Origin: Micromonospora acroterricola
GTDB taxonomy: Bacteria > Actinomycetota > Actinomycetes > Mycobacteriales > Micromonosporaceae
Direction of reading: 5' to 3'
Length of the DNA: 33,029 nucleotides
NCBI RefSeq assembly: GCF_003172955.1
Contig: NZ_QGKR01000233.1
Span: 1-33,029 of the forward strand
In this document: positions 6,798 through 15,556 of the stretch, in pieces
Layout: each line of letters begins with the position of its first letter
Numbering within the stretch: position 1 is the stretch's first letter
Notes under the pieces: model-generated
Databases searched by the model: none
What the model saw: the letters and a program-made list of their open reading frames with translations, nothing else
What the model was told of the DNA's origin: nothing
Made by a program: the position numbers and the translations under genes

Positions 6798-8531
6798 GTG
6801 GCAGCCCGGACGCCGGTGCTCGAGACGTTCCCGGCACTACGTGCCTGGCAGCGCAAGGCCCTGGTGGAGTACCTGCGCCGGCGCACCGAGGACTTCACCG
6901 CGGTCGCCACACCGGGCGCGGGCAAGACCACCTTCGCCCTGCGGATCGCGGCCGAGCTGCTCGGTGACGGCACGGTGGAGGCCGTCACGGTCGTCGCCCC
7001 GACCGAGCACCTGAAGAACCAGTGGGCCGAGGCCGCAGCGCGGGTGGGCATCCAACTCGACGCCGCGTTCCGCAACGCGGACGTGCACTCCGCAGCCGAC
7101 TTCCACGGCGCGGTGGTCACCTACGCCCAGGTGGGGATGGCGCCGCAGGTGCACCGGCGGCGCACCATGACCCGGCGGACCCTGGTGATCCTCGACGAGA
7201 TCCACCACGCCGGCGACTCCCGGACCTGGGGCGACGGGGTGAAGTCCGCCTTCGAGCCCGCCGTACGCCGGCTCATGCTCACCGGGACGCCGTTCCGCTC
7301 CGACGACAACCCGATCCCGTTCGTCAGCTACGAGCGGGGCGGTGACGGGCTGCTGCGCTCCCGCGCCGACTCGGTGTACGGCTACGCCGACGCGCTGCGT
7401 GACGGCGTCGTCCGGCCGGTGCTCTTCCTGGCGTACTCGGGGGAGACCCGCTGGCGCACCAACGCGGGGGAGGAGTTGGCGGCCCGGCTCGGCGAGCCGA
7501 TGACGCAGGATCTGGTGGCGCAGGCGTGGCGTACCGCGCTGGACCCCGCCGGCGACTGGATGCCGCAGGTGCTGCGCGCCGCCGACGCCCGGCTCACCGT
7601 GCTGCGCAACGCCGGGATGCCCGACGCGGGCGGGTTGATCATCGCCACCGACCAGCAGACCGCCCGCTCGTACGCCAAGCTCGTCGAGCAGTTGACCGGC
7701 GAGAAGGCCGCCGTCGTGCTCTCCGACGACCAGGGCGCCTCCGCGCGGATCGCGACGTTCGCGGCGTCCGAGCAGCGTTGGCTGGTCGCGGTGCGAATGG
7801 TGTCCGAGGGGGTCGACATCCCGCGGCTCGCCGTCGGTGTCTACGCCACCAGCGCCAGCACCCCGCTCTACTTCGCCCAGGCGATCGGCCGGTTCGTCCG
7901 GGCCCGCCGGCCCGGCGAGACCGCGTCGGTCTTCCTGCCCAGCGTGCCGCACCTGCTCGGCCTGGCCAGCGAGATGGAGACCGAGCGGGACCACGTGCTC
8001 GGCAAACCCAAGGAAGCCGACGGCTTCGACGACGACCTGCTGGAGCGGGCGCAGCGTGACGACCAGGCCAGCGGCGAGCTGGAGAAGCGGTTCGCCGCGC
8101 TCTCCGCCACCGCCGAGCTGGATCAGGTGATCTTCGATGGGGCGTCGTTCGGCACCGCGGCCCAGGCCGGCACCCCCGAGGAGGAGGAATACCTCGGCCT
8201 GCCCGGCCTGCTCACCGCCGACCAGGTCTCCCTGCTGCTGACGAAGCGGCAGGCCGAGCAGCTCGCCGCCCAGCGGCGTCGCAGCGCCGAGCGGGCCGCT
8301 CAGCCGGCCGGTGCGCCCGCCGCGGCGCCGCCGGCACCCATGAGTGCCGCCCAGCGCCGGGTGGCGCTCCGGCGCCAGCTGAACGCTCTGGTGGCCGCCC
8401 GGCACCACCGCACCGGCCAGCCGCACGGCAAGATCCACGCGGAGCTACGCCGGCTCTGCGGCGGCCCGCCGAGCGCGCAGGCCACGATCGAACAGCTCGA
8501 AGAACGCATCGCGACCGTGCAAACCCTCTGA
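6798..8531 (+). CDS. Superfamily 2 DEAD/DEAH-box helicase
   Basis: A 577-residue SF2 helicase. A Q/W-Q-type lead-in (LRAWQRKAL, about residues 14-22) precedes motif I ATPGAGKTT (37-45). Motif II is DEIH (133-136), motif III LTGTPF (161-166), and motif VI lies in QAIGRFVRAR (361-370). The last 170 residues are a charged region with an Ala/Pro-rich linker and a basic C-terminus reminiscent of a small DNA- or RNA-binding helical tail. The family (ComFA/RadD/UvsW-like architecture) usually translocates on duplex nucleic acid, and the exact substrate is unknown. The GTG at 6798 has AGGA 7 nt upstream. It stands alone, followed by a 336-bp gap. Nothing around it resembles a defence island. Confidence 0.9.
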   Translation: MAARTPVLETFPALRAWQRKALVEYLRRRTEDFTAVATPGAGKTTFALRIAAELLGDGTVEAVTVVAPTEHLKNQWAEAAARVGIQLDAAFRNADVHSAADFHGAVVTYAQVGMAPQVHRRRTMTRRTLVILDEIHHAGDSRTWGDGVKSAFEPAVRRLMLTGTPFRSDDNPIPFVSYERGGDGLLRSRADSVYGYADALRDGVVRPVLFLAYSGETRWRTNAGEELAARLGEPMTQDLVAQAWRTALDPAGDWMPQVLRAADARLTVLRNAGMPDAGGLIIATDQQTARSYAKLVEQLTGEKAAVVLSDDQGASARIATFAASEQRWLVAVRMVSEGVDIPRLAVGVYATSASTPLYFAQAIGRFVRARRPGETASVFLPSVPHLLGLASEMETERDHVLGKPKEADGFDDDLLERAQRDDQASGELEKRFAALSATAELDQVIFDGASFGTAAQAGTPEEEEYLGLPGLLTADQVSLLLTKRQAEQLAAQRRRSAERAAQPAGAPAAAPPAPMSAAQRRVALRRQLNALVAARHHRTGQPHGKIHAELRRLCGGPPSAQATIEQLEERIATVQTL

Positions 8532-8587
8532 CCCGGAACAATCCGCGCGGGCCGTGGCGCCGGCCGTCGCGCGGGCCCCAGGACCCA

Positions 8588-8662
8588 TGATCGTGCTCGA
8601 TCCAGGATCGAGTCGTGTCCGAGCGCGGACGAGGCCGCTACTTCCAGGATCGAGCACGATCA
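8588..8662. repeat. Palindromic intergenic element with 16-bp inverted ends
   Basis: TGATCGTGCTCGATCC (8588-8603) is matched exactly in reverse complement by GGATCGAGCACGATCA (8647-8662). The left end also contains its own near-perfect dyad, CTCGATCC-A-GGATCGAG (8596-8612). The unit is 75 bp with 43 bp between the arms and no coding capacity. It resembles a REP- or MITE-like dispersed intergenic repeat. Only one copy is present in this window. Confidence 0.7.
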
Positions 8663-8690
8663 GGAGCGGCCGCGGGGCGACGCGTGGCGC

Positions 8691-8744
8691 GCGGGCCGGA
8701 TGCGAGGTCCTGGCCAGGCACGAGGTGCGGGCCGGATGCGAGGT
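8691..8744. repeat. 18-bp direct repeat, 36-bp period
   Basis: GCGGGCCGGATGCGAGGT occurs at 8691-8708 and again at 8727-8744. Between the copies is a related GGCCAGGCACGAGGT. It is probably slippage-derived. Confidence 0.75.
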
Positions 8745-8782
8745 GCGGACCCGCCCGCGAGGTGCGGACCCGCCCGCGAGGT
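8738..8782. repeat. 19-bp tandem repeat, two copies plus a fragment
   Basis: GCGAGGTGCGGACCCGCCC is repeated head to tail at 8738-8756 and 8757-8775, followed by a 7-bp partial copy. It overlaps the end of the preceding 18-bp repeat. Confidence 0.8.
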
Positions 8783-8808
8783 TTCGGGCCGCGGGCGGTG
8801 CTGGCAGG

Positions 8809-8845
8809 AAAAAGCCGACCGGAGACACCCTCGGGGTGTCTCCGG
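8809..8845 (-). terminator. Intrinsic terminator of the DUF7455 gene, with T-run
   Basis: A perfect 12-bp stem (8819-8830 with 8834-8845, arm CCGGAGACACCC) with a 3-nt loop. On the minus strand it is followed by five Ts (8809-8813 on the plus strand are As). This is the most classical terminator in the window and begins about 20 bp after the stop codon. Confidence 0.85.
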
Positions 8846-8867
8846 CCGGCTATGTCGGGTTGCGGAT

Positions 8868-9101
8868 TCAGTTCGCCATCAGATCGGCGCCACGCCAGCT
8901 GAACTCGGGGTCCGTTGCGAACCGGACGGTGATCTTCACGAGATCCTCCGCGTACTTGTTCGCGTGGTGCCCACAGAAAACCAACTCGCTCCCACCCGCC
9001 AGAGTGATCCGGAGCTTGCCGGCAGCATTGCAGCGGTCGCACCGTTCATCGGCGGCTGGGGGAGCCACCGTCTCGGGCGGCGGCGTGAGGGTCGGGGTCA
9101 T
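8868..9101 (-). CDS. DUF7455-type small putative zinc protein
   Basis: A 77-residue protein: a disordered Thr/Pro-rich N-terminus, then DERCDRC (Cys21, Cys24), two short strands (LRITLAGGSEL), and VFCGHHANKY (Cys43, His45, His46), followed by a helix. The pattern CxxC...CxHH is that of small actinobacterial zinc proteins annotated as DUF7455, of unknown function. The start is the ATG at 9101, with AGGAGG 6 nt upstream. A longer frame to 9221 lacks support. It lies downstream of the principal sigma factor gene on the same strand, but the 245-bp gap with a hairpin near the sigma gene suggests separate transcription. It ends at a strong intrinsic terminator. Confidence 0.85.
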   Translation of the reverse strand: MTPTLTPPPETVAPPAADERCDRCNAAGKLRITLAGGSELVFCGHHANKYAEDLVKITVRFATDPEFSWRGADLMAN

Positions 9102-9288
9102 CGCCTTCCTCCTCTGGTCGTCACCGATGAACAATCTCTTCGGTCGTTGCTCACCTATCGTGCAACACCCTTGCCGGGCCCTGCCTTCCCTGTGTGCCCG
9201 CGGGGGACCGAGGTCACACATGGCATGGACAGTGTGCCGTGCACCCAGGGTGCCACGTCAACGATCACATTCGTGCATCCGGACGATC

Positions 9289-9315
9289 ACCATCTGGTGT
9301 TGCACACCAGGTGGT
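9289..9315 (-). terminator. Hairpin after the principal sigma factor gene
   Basis: ACCATCTGGTGT (9289-9300) pairs with ACACCAGGTGGT (9304-9315), giving 12 bp with one wobble/mismatch and a 3-nt loop. It lies 31 bp past the sigma stop codon and has no T-run. Confidence 0.6.
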
Positions 9316-9346
9316 CAAAACGACACGTTCGGTTGACGAAACCGGC

Positions 9347-10966
<1,620 letters not shown>

Positions 10967-11111
10967 GAATGACCTTCCGGAGGCGAAGAGCGGGCACGGC
11001 CGGGTCGTCCGGCACAGCGTGGGGCAACCGGGCCGGGCGATGTTGGTTGAGGGACCCCCGTGTCCCGGGCCGGCCGGTGGTCGGCGGTCCGTGGCGCGGT
11101 GGCAGGGGTGA

Positions 11112-11117
11112 ATTGTA
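11112..11117 (-). promoter_or_regulatory. Candidate -10 box (TACAAT) for sigA
   Basis: On the minus strand TACAAT is the best -10 match in the 290-bp sigA/phosphatase gap and would give a leader of about 140 nt. No -35 is evident. I looked for a SigR-type GGAAT-N18-GTT promoter, as on Streptomyces hrdB, and did not find one. On the plus strand GATACT at 11205-11210 could serve the phosphatase gene. Confidence 0.35.
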
Positions 11118-11256
11118 ACGCCGTCTGCGGCGATCATCCTGCGCCGCACGGCGTACCGGCGGTGGGGACCGCCGATTCGGCGCAGATGTGGACTTTGTAA
11201 GGATGATACTCGCGCGTGGCCCGGAACACCCCGGTCGCGCGGGAAGGGGACGTGGG

Positions 11257-12078
11257 ATGGACCGATTGGCCCCGCCACCGGGGGATTTGTTGGCTATCGG
11301 GGTCGAGGTGGCGCGGGAGGCGGCGGCTACCGCGTACCGGATGCGGGCCGAGGGTGTCTCCGTGGCGGCGACCAAGAGCACGGTCACCGACGTGGTCACC
11401 GCCGCCGACCGGGCGGTCGAGCGGCAGGTGCTCGACGCGCTGCACCAGCTGCGGCCGGGCGACGCGGTGCTCGGCGAGGAGTACGGCACGGGGGACACCG
11501 GGCCGGTCGAGCCGGGCGGCGTGCGCTGGATCGTCGACCCGATCGACGGGACCGTCAACTATCTGTACGGGCTGCCGTACAGCGCGGTGTCGCTCGCCGC
11601 CGAGGTGAACGGCGTGGTGGTCGCCGGTGTGGTGCGCAACGTGAGCACCGGCGAGGAGTGGACGGCGACGGCGGGCGGGGGCGCCTGGCGCGACGGCGTG
11701 CGGCTGCGCTGTTCCGGCGAGACCGACCTGGGGCAGGCGCTGGTCGGCACCGGCTTCGGCTACGACGCCGGCCGCCGGGCGCACCAGGCCCGGGTGGTGG
11801 CCGGGCTGATCGCGCACGTGCGGGACATCCGCCGGCTCGGCGCGGCCGCGCTGGACCTCTGCCTGGTCGCGGAGGGGCGGCTGGACGCGTACTTCGAGAA
11901 GGGCCTGGCCGCCTGGGACCTGGCTGCCGGTGGGCTGGTGGCCGCCGAGGCGGGGGTGCTGGTCACCGGCCTGGACGGCCGTCCGCCCGGCCCGGACCTG
12001 GTGCTCGCGGCCCCGCCGGCGCTCTTCGCGCCACTGCACGACCGGCTGGCCGCCCTGGACGCCGCCGGCGGTCCCTGA
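11257..12078 (+). CDS. suhB: Inositol monophosphatase family protein (SuhB-like)
   Basis: A 273-residue Mg2+-dependent phosphatase of the IMPase fold. Metal-site motifs are in order: GEE at residues 73-75, [12 protein letters not shown] at 91-102 (Asp94, Asp97), and WDLAAGG at 220-226 (Asp221). It would dephosphorylate inositol-1-phosphate or related sugar phosphates. In actinomycetes inositol feeds phosphatidylinositol and mycothiol. The start is ATG 11257, with GGA 6 nt upstream in an AAGGGGA stretch. A longer frame from 11188 overlaps the likely promoter. It corresponds in position to Rv2701c (suhB) beside sigA and cei in mycobacteria. Substrate preference cannot be read from the sequence, and histidinol-phosphatase activity is an alternative in this superfamily. 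Confidence 0.9.
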   Translation: MDRLAPPPGDLLAIGVEVAREAAATAYRMRAEGVSVAATKSTVTDVVTAADRAVERQVLDALHQLRPGDAVLGEEYGTGDTGPVEPGGVRWIVDPIDGTVNYLYGLPYSAVSLAAEVNGVVVAGVVRNVSTGEEWTATAGGGAWRDGVRLRCSGETDLGQALVGTGFGYDAGRRAHQARVVAGLIAHVRDIRRLGAAALDLCLVAEGRLDAYFEKGLAAWDLAAGGLVAAEAGVLVTGLDGRPPGPDLVLAAPPALFAPLHDRLAALDAAGGP

Positions 12079-12083
12079 CCGAC

Positions 12084-12107
12084 ACCCGGGCGCCGGTGCG
12101 CCCGGGT
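12084..12107. terminator. Hairpin between convergent suhB-like gene and cei-like gene
   Basis: ACCCGGGCG (12084-12092) pairs perfectly with CGCCCGGGT (12099-12107) around a 6-nt loop, beginning 5 bp after the phosphatase stop. It has no T-run. It could act on both strands. Confidence 0.65.
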
Positions 12108-12190
12108 CGACTCGTGGCGCGGCGCGCCGGACCCGGCGCCAGGTGGTCGGATCACCCGGGCCGGGCGGGCGACGGGTCAGCGCCCGTCGG

Positions 12191-12721
12191 TCACTTGTCC
12201 TCCGGGGCCGGGCAGGAGCCCGGGGGCGCCACCGGGGCGCCGAGGTCGCCGAGGGACTGGTTGACCTCGGTCGTCGTGGCGAGCTGCTGGAAGCGGCTGC
12301 CCAGCACCACGTCCACGACGTCGTCGGTGCGCTTCTCGTCGTAGGCCGGCTCGGCGTTGTTCAGGAAGTACGCCTGCAGCAGGTGCGCCGAGCCGACGCC
12401 CTTGGGGCCGTACCGCAGCACGGCCACGTCGTCGATCCCCGCCGGCGCGTTGCCGACCTTCTTGACCTGGAACTTGCGGTTGCGGAAGTCGTCCGCGACG
12501 GCGCCGGCCCGGCCCGGCTCGTCGGTCGCGTTCAGGACGTTGATCTTGACGTCCTTGGGCTCGTGCAGAGTGACATCGGCCAGCGGCCAGCCCTCGGGGC
12601 AGCCCTCGGCCGTGCCGGCCTTGCCCTGGGTGTCGCGGACCAGCGCGGTGATCACGAAGGCCAGGGCCAGCACCCCGAGCAGGCCGACGACGACGAGTGC
12701 TCGCACTCGCGCAAAACTCAT
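12191..12721 (-). CDS. LytR C-terminal domain protein, Cei-like
   Basis: A 176-residue envelope protein: a short basic N-terminus, one transmembrane anchor at about residues 8-28, and then an extracytoplasmic LytR_C-type domain (about 56-145) beginning VKINVLNATDEPGRAG. The NVLNAT..GRA pattern is characteristic of that domain. A Pro-rich tail ends the protein. Position and architecture match mycobacterial Cei (Rv2700), which is needed for cell-envelope integrity. The molecular role is not defined. The start is ATG 12721, with GGGAG 7 nt upstream. An in-frame GTG at 12772 would put a poor leader before the anchor. The gene is convergent with the phosphatase and divergent from the DUF4193 gene across a 418-bp gap. 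Confidence 0.85.
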   Translation of the reverse strand: MSFARVRALVVVGLLGVLALAFVITALVRDTQGKAGTAEGCPEGWPLADVTLHEPKDVKINVLNATDEPGRAGAVADDFRNRKFQVKKVGNAPAGIDDVAVLRYGPKGVGSAHLLQAYFLNNAEPAYDEKRTDDVVDVVLGSRFQQLATTTEVNQSLGDLGAPVAPPGSCPAPEDK

Positions 12722-13139
12722 CTGGGCGCTCCCGGACCTCAGGTGGGTGGCGGCGGCCGCCAACGATCGCACAGACCGGCGGCCGTCGAATACGCCGCTG
12801 AGGTTAACGGTTGTCCGGCCGTCGCGTGGAAACAGTCCGACATGCCGGCGCGGCGACCGCGAAGCGGGTACTACTACCCCTATCTTCGTGTCGCCTGAAT
12901 CACATTGGGAACAAGTTGGCGTGCTGGGGCGTACATCTCAGCCGCGAGGGCGGTATACATGCCTCGCCCAACGGGGGGGTAAGGTTCCGCGCTCGCAGGG
13001 GAGTCGCCCCAACGGTCCTGACCCGTTCGGTCCCCGGGTCGGGTGCCCGACACAACTGGTGGCCGGCCAGCGGAACCGAAACAGCGTCGTCCGGCGTTAC
13101 AACCGGAAGCGACAACATCGATATGGGAGAGTGAAACCG
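12722..13139. other. 418-bp divergent intergenic region (cei-like / DUF4193)
   Basis: No convincing gene. It contains TAACCT on the minus strand (12801-12806), a possible -10 for the cei-like gene. Plus-strand GGAAC (12908-12912) lies 17 bp before CGTAC (12930-12934), a possible ECF-sigma promoter. A 6-bp inverted repeat (12944-12967) encloses TATACAT. A GTCGGG-TG-CCCGAC dyad is at 13038-13051. All regulatory readings are tentative. Confidence 0.45.
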
Positions 13140-13436
13140 ATGGCCACCGACTACGACGCCCCGCGTCGCGACGAGGTCGACCTCGGCGAGGACAGCCTGG
13201 AAGAGCTCAAGGCCCGACGCGTCGACTCACAGTCGGGCGCGGTGGACGTCGACGAGGCCGAGGTGGCCGAGAGCTTTGAGCTGCCCGGCGCCGACCTGGC
13301 CGACGAGGAGCTCACGGTCAAGGTTCTACCGATGCAGCAGGACGAGTTCCGGTGCGCCCGCTGCTTCCTGGTCCACCACCGCAGCCAGCTGGCAGTCGAG
13401 CGTAACGGCGAGTTGATCTGCCGCGAGTGCGTCTGA
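13140..13436 (+). CDS. DUF4193 domain-containing zinc-ribbon protein
   Basis: A 98-residue acidic protein of the actinobacterial DUF4193 family. The first 60 residues are acidic and probably extended. The C-terminal part has paired CxxC motifs (Cys72/Cys75 in CARC and Cys94/Cys97 in CREC), a zinc-ribbon arrangement, with LVHHRSQLA between. The start is ATG 13140, with GGAGAG 8 nt upstream. Its position matches Rv2699c beside cei. The function is unknown. The zinc ribbon and acidity suggest a nucleic-acid or RNA-polymerase-associated role, but this is inference only. A strong hairpin follows the stop. Confidence 0.9.
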   Translation: MATDYDAPRRDEVDLGEDSLEELKARRVDSQSGAVDVDEAEVAESFELPGADLADEELTVKVLPMQQDEFRCARCFLVHHRSQLAVERNGELICRECV

Positions 13437-13444
13437 CACTCGTG

Positions 13445-13487
13445 ACACCAGCGGCGGCCTCCTGATCGGGGCCGCCGCTGCCGGTGT
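13445..13487 (+). terminator. Terminator after the DUF4193 gene
   Basis: A perfect 10-bp stem AGCGGCGGCC / GGCCGCCGCT (13450-13459 with 13470-13479), extended by ACACC/GGTGT pairing on the outside past a 3-nt bulge. It has no T-run. Confidence 0.75.
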
Positions 13488-13557
13488 AGCCGTGCGGCAC
13501 GAGTGGGTACCTGCTTGACTCGTAGGGGGTAACCACAGCACCGGGAGGTCCGACCCC

Positions 13558-14355
13558 ATGAGCGATCGAGGCGACACCACCGGCGGCGGCGCCGACGACC
13601 TCGGCGCCACCGTCGCGGCGTTGACCGCGGACGACATCGAGCCGGCCCGGCGCCGTCAACTGCTCACCCGGATGGTCGGGCAGGCCCGCGCCCGTGGCAT
13701 CTCCGACCTGTTCAAGCCCCGCGCCGCCGTGCGCTGGATGGTCGACACCGTCGCCGAGATCGCCCCGCACCTGCCGGTGCGGGACCTGGCCACCCTGCGG
13801 GGGCACTTCCCGGGGCTGGATGACAACGCCCTGGCCGAGCGGTTGATCCGCAACGCGGCCCGGACCACCGCCGGGATCGGCGCGGCCGGCGGGGGAGTCG
13901 CCGCCGTCGAATGGGCCGTCGCGCCCACCCTGCTCTCCGCACCGGTGCTGCTCGCCGCCGAGACGGTCGCCGTGGTCGCGGTCGAGTTGAAGCTGGTCGG
14001 CGAGCTGCACGAGGTCCACGGCGTCTCGCTGCCGCCCGGTGGCAGCCAGCGGGCGGTCGCCCTGGTGCACTCCTGGGCCACCCAGCGGGGGGTCAACCCG
14101 ATGATGCCCGGCGTGGGGGTGGGCGCGGTGCTCGGCACCGCCGCCCGCAAGGAACTGCGGGACACGCTGCTGCGGCGCTTCGGACGCAACCTCACCACGC
14201 TCGGGCCGTTCCTCACCGGCGCCGCGGTGGCGAGCTTCCTCAACCGCCGGGCCACCCGGTCCATGGCCGACCAGCTCCAGGTGGACCTGCGCCGGCGGGG
14301 CATCGCCCGGCCGGCCCCACCGCCCGCCCTGCCCGGCCCGCCGACCGGCACCTGA
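13558..14355 (+). CDS. Conserved hypothetical membrane-associated protein
   Basis: A 265-residue protein I cannot assign to a named family. Residues 1-90 are hydrophilic and helical. A glycine-rich turn and one or two hydrophobic helices follow at about 100-140 (AAGGGVAAVEWAVAPTLLSAPVLLAAE and beyond), then an amphipathic part, another hydrophobic stretch near 218-228 (FLTGAAVASFL), and a Pro-rich tail. The glycine-rich entry into paired hydrophobic helices is loosely like EcsC-type proteins. The start is ATG 13558, with GGGAGG 9 nt upstream. It is a single gene between DUF4193 and DUF3093 and convergent with the latter. It is absent from the equivalent mycobacterial order as I remember it. 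The reading frame is surely real, but no function is proposed. Confidence 0.8.
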   Translation: MSDRGDTTGGGADDLGATVAALTADDIEPARRRQLLTRMVGQARARGISDLFKPRAAVRWMVDTVAEIAPHLPVRDLATLRGHFPGLDDNALAERLIRNAARTTAGIGAAGGGVAAVEWAVAPTLLSAPVLLAAETVAVVAVELKLVGELHEVHGVSLPPGGSQRAVALVHSWATQRGVNPMMPGVGVGAVLGTAARKELRDTLLRRFGRNLTTLGPFLTGAAVASFLNRRATRSMADQLQVDLRRRGIARPAPPPALPGPPTGT

Positions 14356-14376
14356 CCGGCCCGCGTGCCGCTGCCG

Positions 14377-14904
14377 TCAGCCCTGCTCGCCGGCCGTGCG
14401 GTCGGCACGGGGTCGGGCGTCCCGGGCGGTCAGCACCGCCTCGGCCAGCTCGACCGGATGCCGGGTGCTCACCACCCAGAACGGGGTCGGGTCGGCCGGA
14501 TCGTCGAGCACCACCTGCACGGCGCCGCCGATCCACGGCCGCTGCACGACGAACGCGAGCGGGTCCGCGCCCACCCCGAGCACCTCACGCCGACCGGCCG
14601 CGTCCAGCGGCACGACGTCCGCCACGAAGCGCACCGGCAGCCGGGCGTCGTCCACCCGCAGCTCGGAGTCGGCGACCGCGACCCGGATCCGGCCCAGCCA
14701 CCACAGCCCGGCGGCGGTGGCCGGCAGCAGCACCGCGAACGGCAGCCAGGCGCGGAGGCCGCCGGCGCCCATCCAGATCTCGACGGCCAGCAGCGCGGCT
14801 GCCAGCAGGCCGACCAGCCACAGCCACCAGGGCAGGTCGAGCCGTTCGGCGTACGCCGTGCGGGCCGCGACCGGCGGCTGACCGGCGGACGGAGAGGGCG
14901 ACAT
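14377..14904 (-). CDS. DUF3093 domain-containing membrane protein
   Basis: A 175-residue protein with two transmembrane helices at about residues 26-44 and 50-70 and then a cytosolic beta-rich domain (RIRVAVADSELRVDDARLPV onward) ending with the pattern WVVSTRHPVELAEAV, as expected for DUF3093 (compare Rv2698). The function is unknown. The ATG at 14904 has AGGAG 5 nt upstream. An in-frame GTG at 14910 stands 7 nt after TACCCT and would be the start of a leaderless transcript, adding two residues. Both may be used. The gene is divergent from dut, a neighbour pairing that is kept in mycobacteria. Confidence 0.85.
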   Translation of the reverse strand: MSPSPSAGQPPVAARTAYAERLDLPWWLWLVGLLAAALLAVEIWMGAGGLRAWLPFAVLLPATAAGLWWLGRIRVAVADSELRVDDARLPVRFVADVVPLDAAGRREVLGVGADPLAFVVQRPWIGGAVQVVLDDPADPTPFWVVSTRHPVELAEAVLTARDARPRADRTAGEQG

Positions 14905-14917
14905 GCTCACTCCTGCG

Positions 14918-14923
14918 AGGGTA
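14918..14923 (-). promoter_or_regulatory. Candidate -10 box (TACCCT) for the DUF3093 gene
   Basis: On the minus strand TACCCT ends 7 nt before an in-frame GTG (14910) and 13 nt before the annotated ATG (14904). The spacing to GTG fits a leaderless start. Confidence 0.4.
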
Positions 14924-14994
14924 CGGCGCACGGCGGGCCGGGGAACCGGCAGGATGGCAGGGTCACCCCGTGAACCGGACGGAAGAGGGGACTC

Positions 14995-15531
14995 GTGACC
15001 GACGTCGTACCCGTGCCCGTACAGCTGCTCGACGCCGAGCTGCCGCTGCCCGCGTACTCCCATCCCGGCGACGCCGGGGCCGACCTGGTGGCCGCCGCGG
15101 ACGTGGAGTTGCCGCCCGGCGGCCGGGCGCTGGTGCCCACCGGCGTGGCCATCGCGCTGCCGGAGGGGTACGTGGGCCTGGTCCATCCCCGCTCCGGCCT
15201 GGCGGCCAGGCTCGGCGTGACGGTGCTCAACGCGCCCGGTACGGTCGACGCCGGCTACCGGGGTGAGATCCTGGTCAACCTGATCAACCATGATCGGGAG
15301 ACGCCGGCGAAGATCTCCCGCGGCGACCGGATCGCGCAGCTCGTGGTCCAGCGGGTCGCGCGGGCGCTCTTCGAGCCGGTGACCGAGCTGCCCGGGTCCC
15401 AGCGCGGCACCGGTGGGCACGGCTCCACCGGTGGACACGCCGGGCTGGTGCCGTCGCCGGCGGGCCAGGAGCGCGGCGAGCAGCGGCGCAACGAGCCGGG
15501 CCGCGGGCGGACGGAAGAGGTGTCAGGGTGA
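14995..15531 (+). CDS. dut: dUTP diphosphatase
   Basis: Hydrolyses dUTP to dUMP and pyrophosphate, keeping uracil out of DNA and supplying dTMP synthesis. It is a trimeric cytosolic enzyme. All five motifs are present: GDAGADL (25-31), HPRSGLA (64-70), [10 protein letters not shown] (82-91, with catalytic Asp85), [10 protein letters not shown] (109-118) and the Gly-rich C-terminal arm [10 protein letters not shown] (137-146). After motif 5 there are about 28 further residues that are hydrophilic and rich in Glu, Arg and Gly. This makes the protein 178 residues rather than the usual 145-155. The start is GTG 14995, preceded by an AGAGGGG stretch. It lies 25 bp before the DUF3710 gene, so co-transcription is likely. 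Confidence 0.96.
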   Translation: MTDVVPVPVQLLDAELPLPAYSHPGDAGADLVAAADVELPPGGRALVPTGVAIALPEGYVGLVHPRSGLAARLGVTVLNAPGTVDAGYRGEILVNLINHDRETPAKISRGDRIAQLVVQRVARALFEPVTELPGSQRGTGGHGSTGGHAGLVPSPAGQERGEQRRNEPGRGRTEEVSG

Positions 15532-15556
15532 GTGCGAACAGCGGAGGGCGGGCGCA

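Larger units (their letters stand above)
8532..8867. other. 336-bp non-coding gap with inverted and tandem repeats
   Basis: The gap between the helicase and the DUF7455 gene. It holds a palindromic element (8588-8662), two sets of short direct repeats (8691-8782) and the DUF7455 terminator (8809-8845). The open frames crossing it consist of repeat-encoded low-complexity peptide and do not look like genes. Confidence 0.7.

Noticed and set aside
6798..8531. Helicase as part of a phage-defence system
   Set aside because: No nuclease, methylase or other defence partner adjoins it. The flanks are a channel gene and a sigma-factor-linked zinc protein. A lone SF2 helicase is better read as housekeeping.
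8691..8782. Possible CRISPR-like array
   Set aside because: Repeats are adjacent with no regular unique spacers, there are only two copies of each, and no cas genes are nearby.
10967..11278. N-terminal extension of the sigma factor to 11278
   Set aside because: The extension is Pro/Arg-rich, unlike sigma N-termini. GTG 10966 has a good SD, and the extension would cover the divergent promoter region and overlap the phosphatase start.
12811..13134. A 107-codon frame in the cei/DUF4193 gap
   Set aside because: No convincing ribosome binding site, no domain, and it crosses the presumed promoter region of the DUF4193 gene. The peptide has no protein-like pattern that I can recognise.
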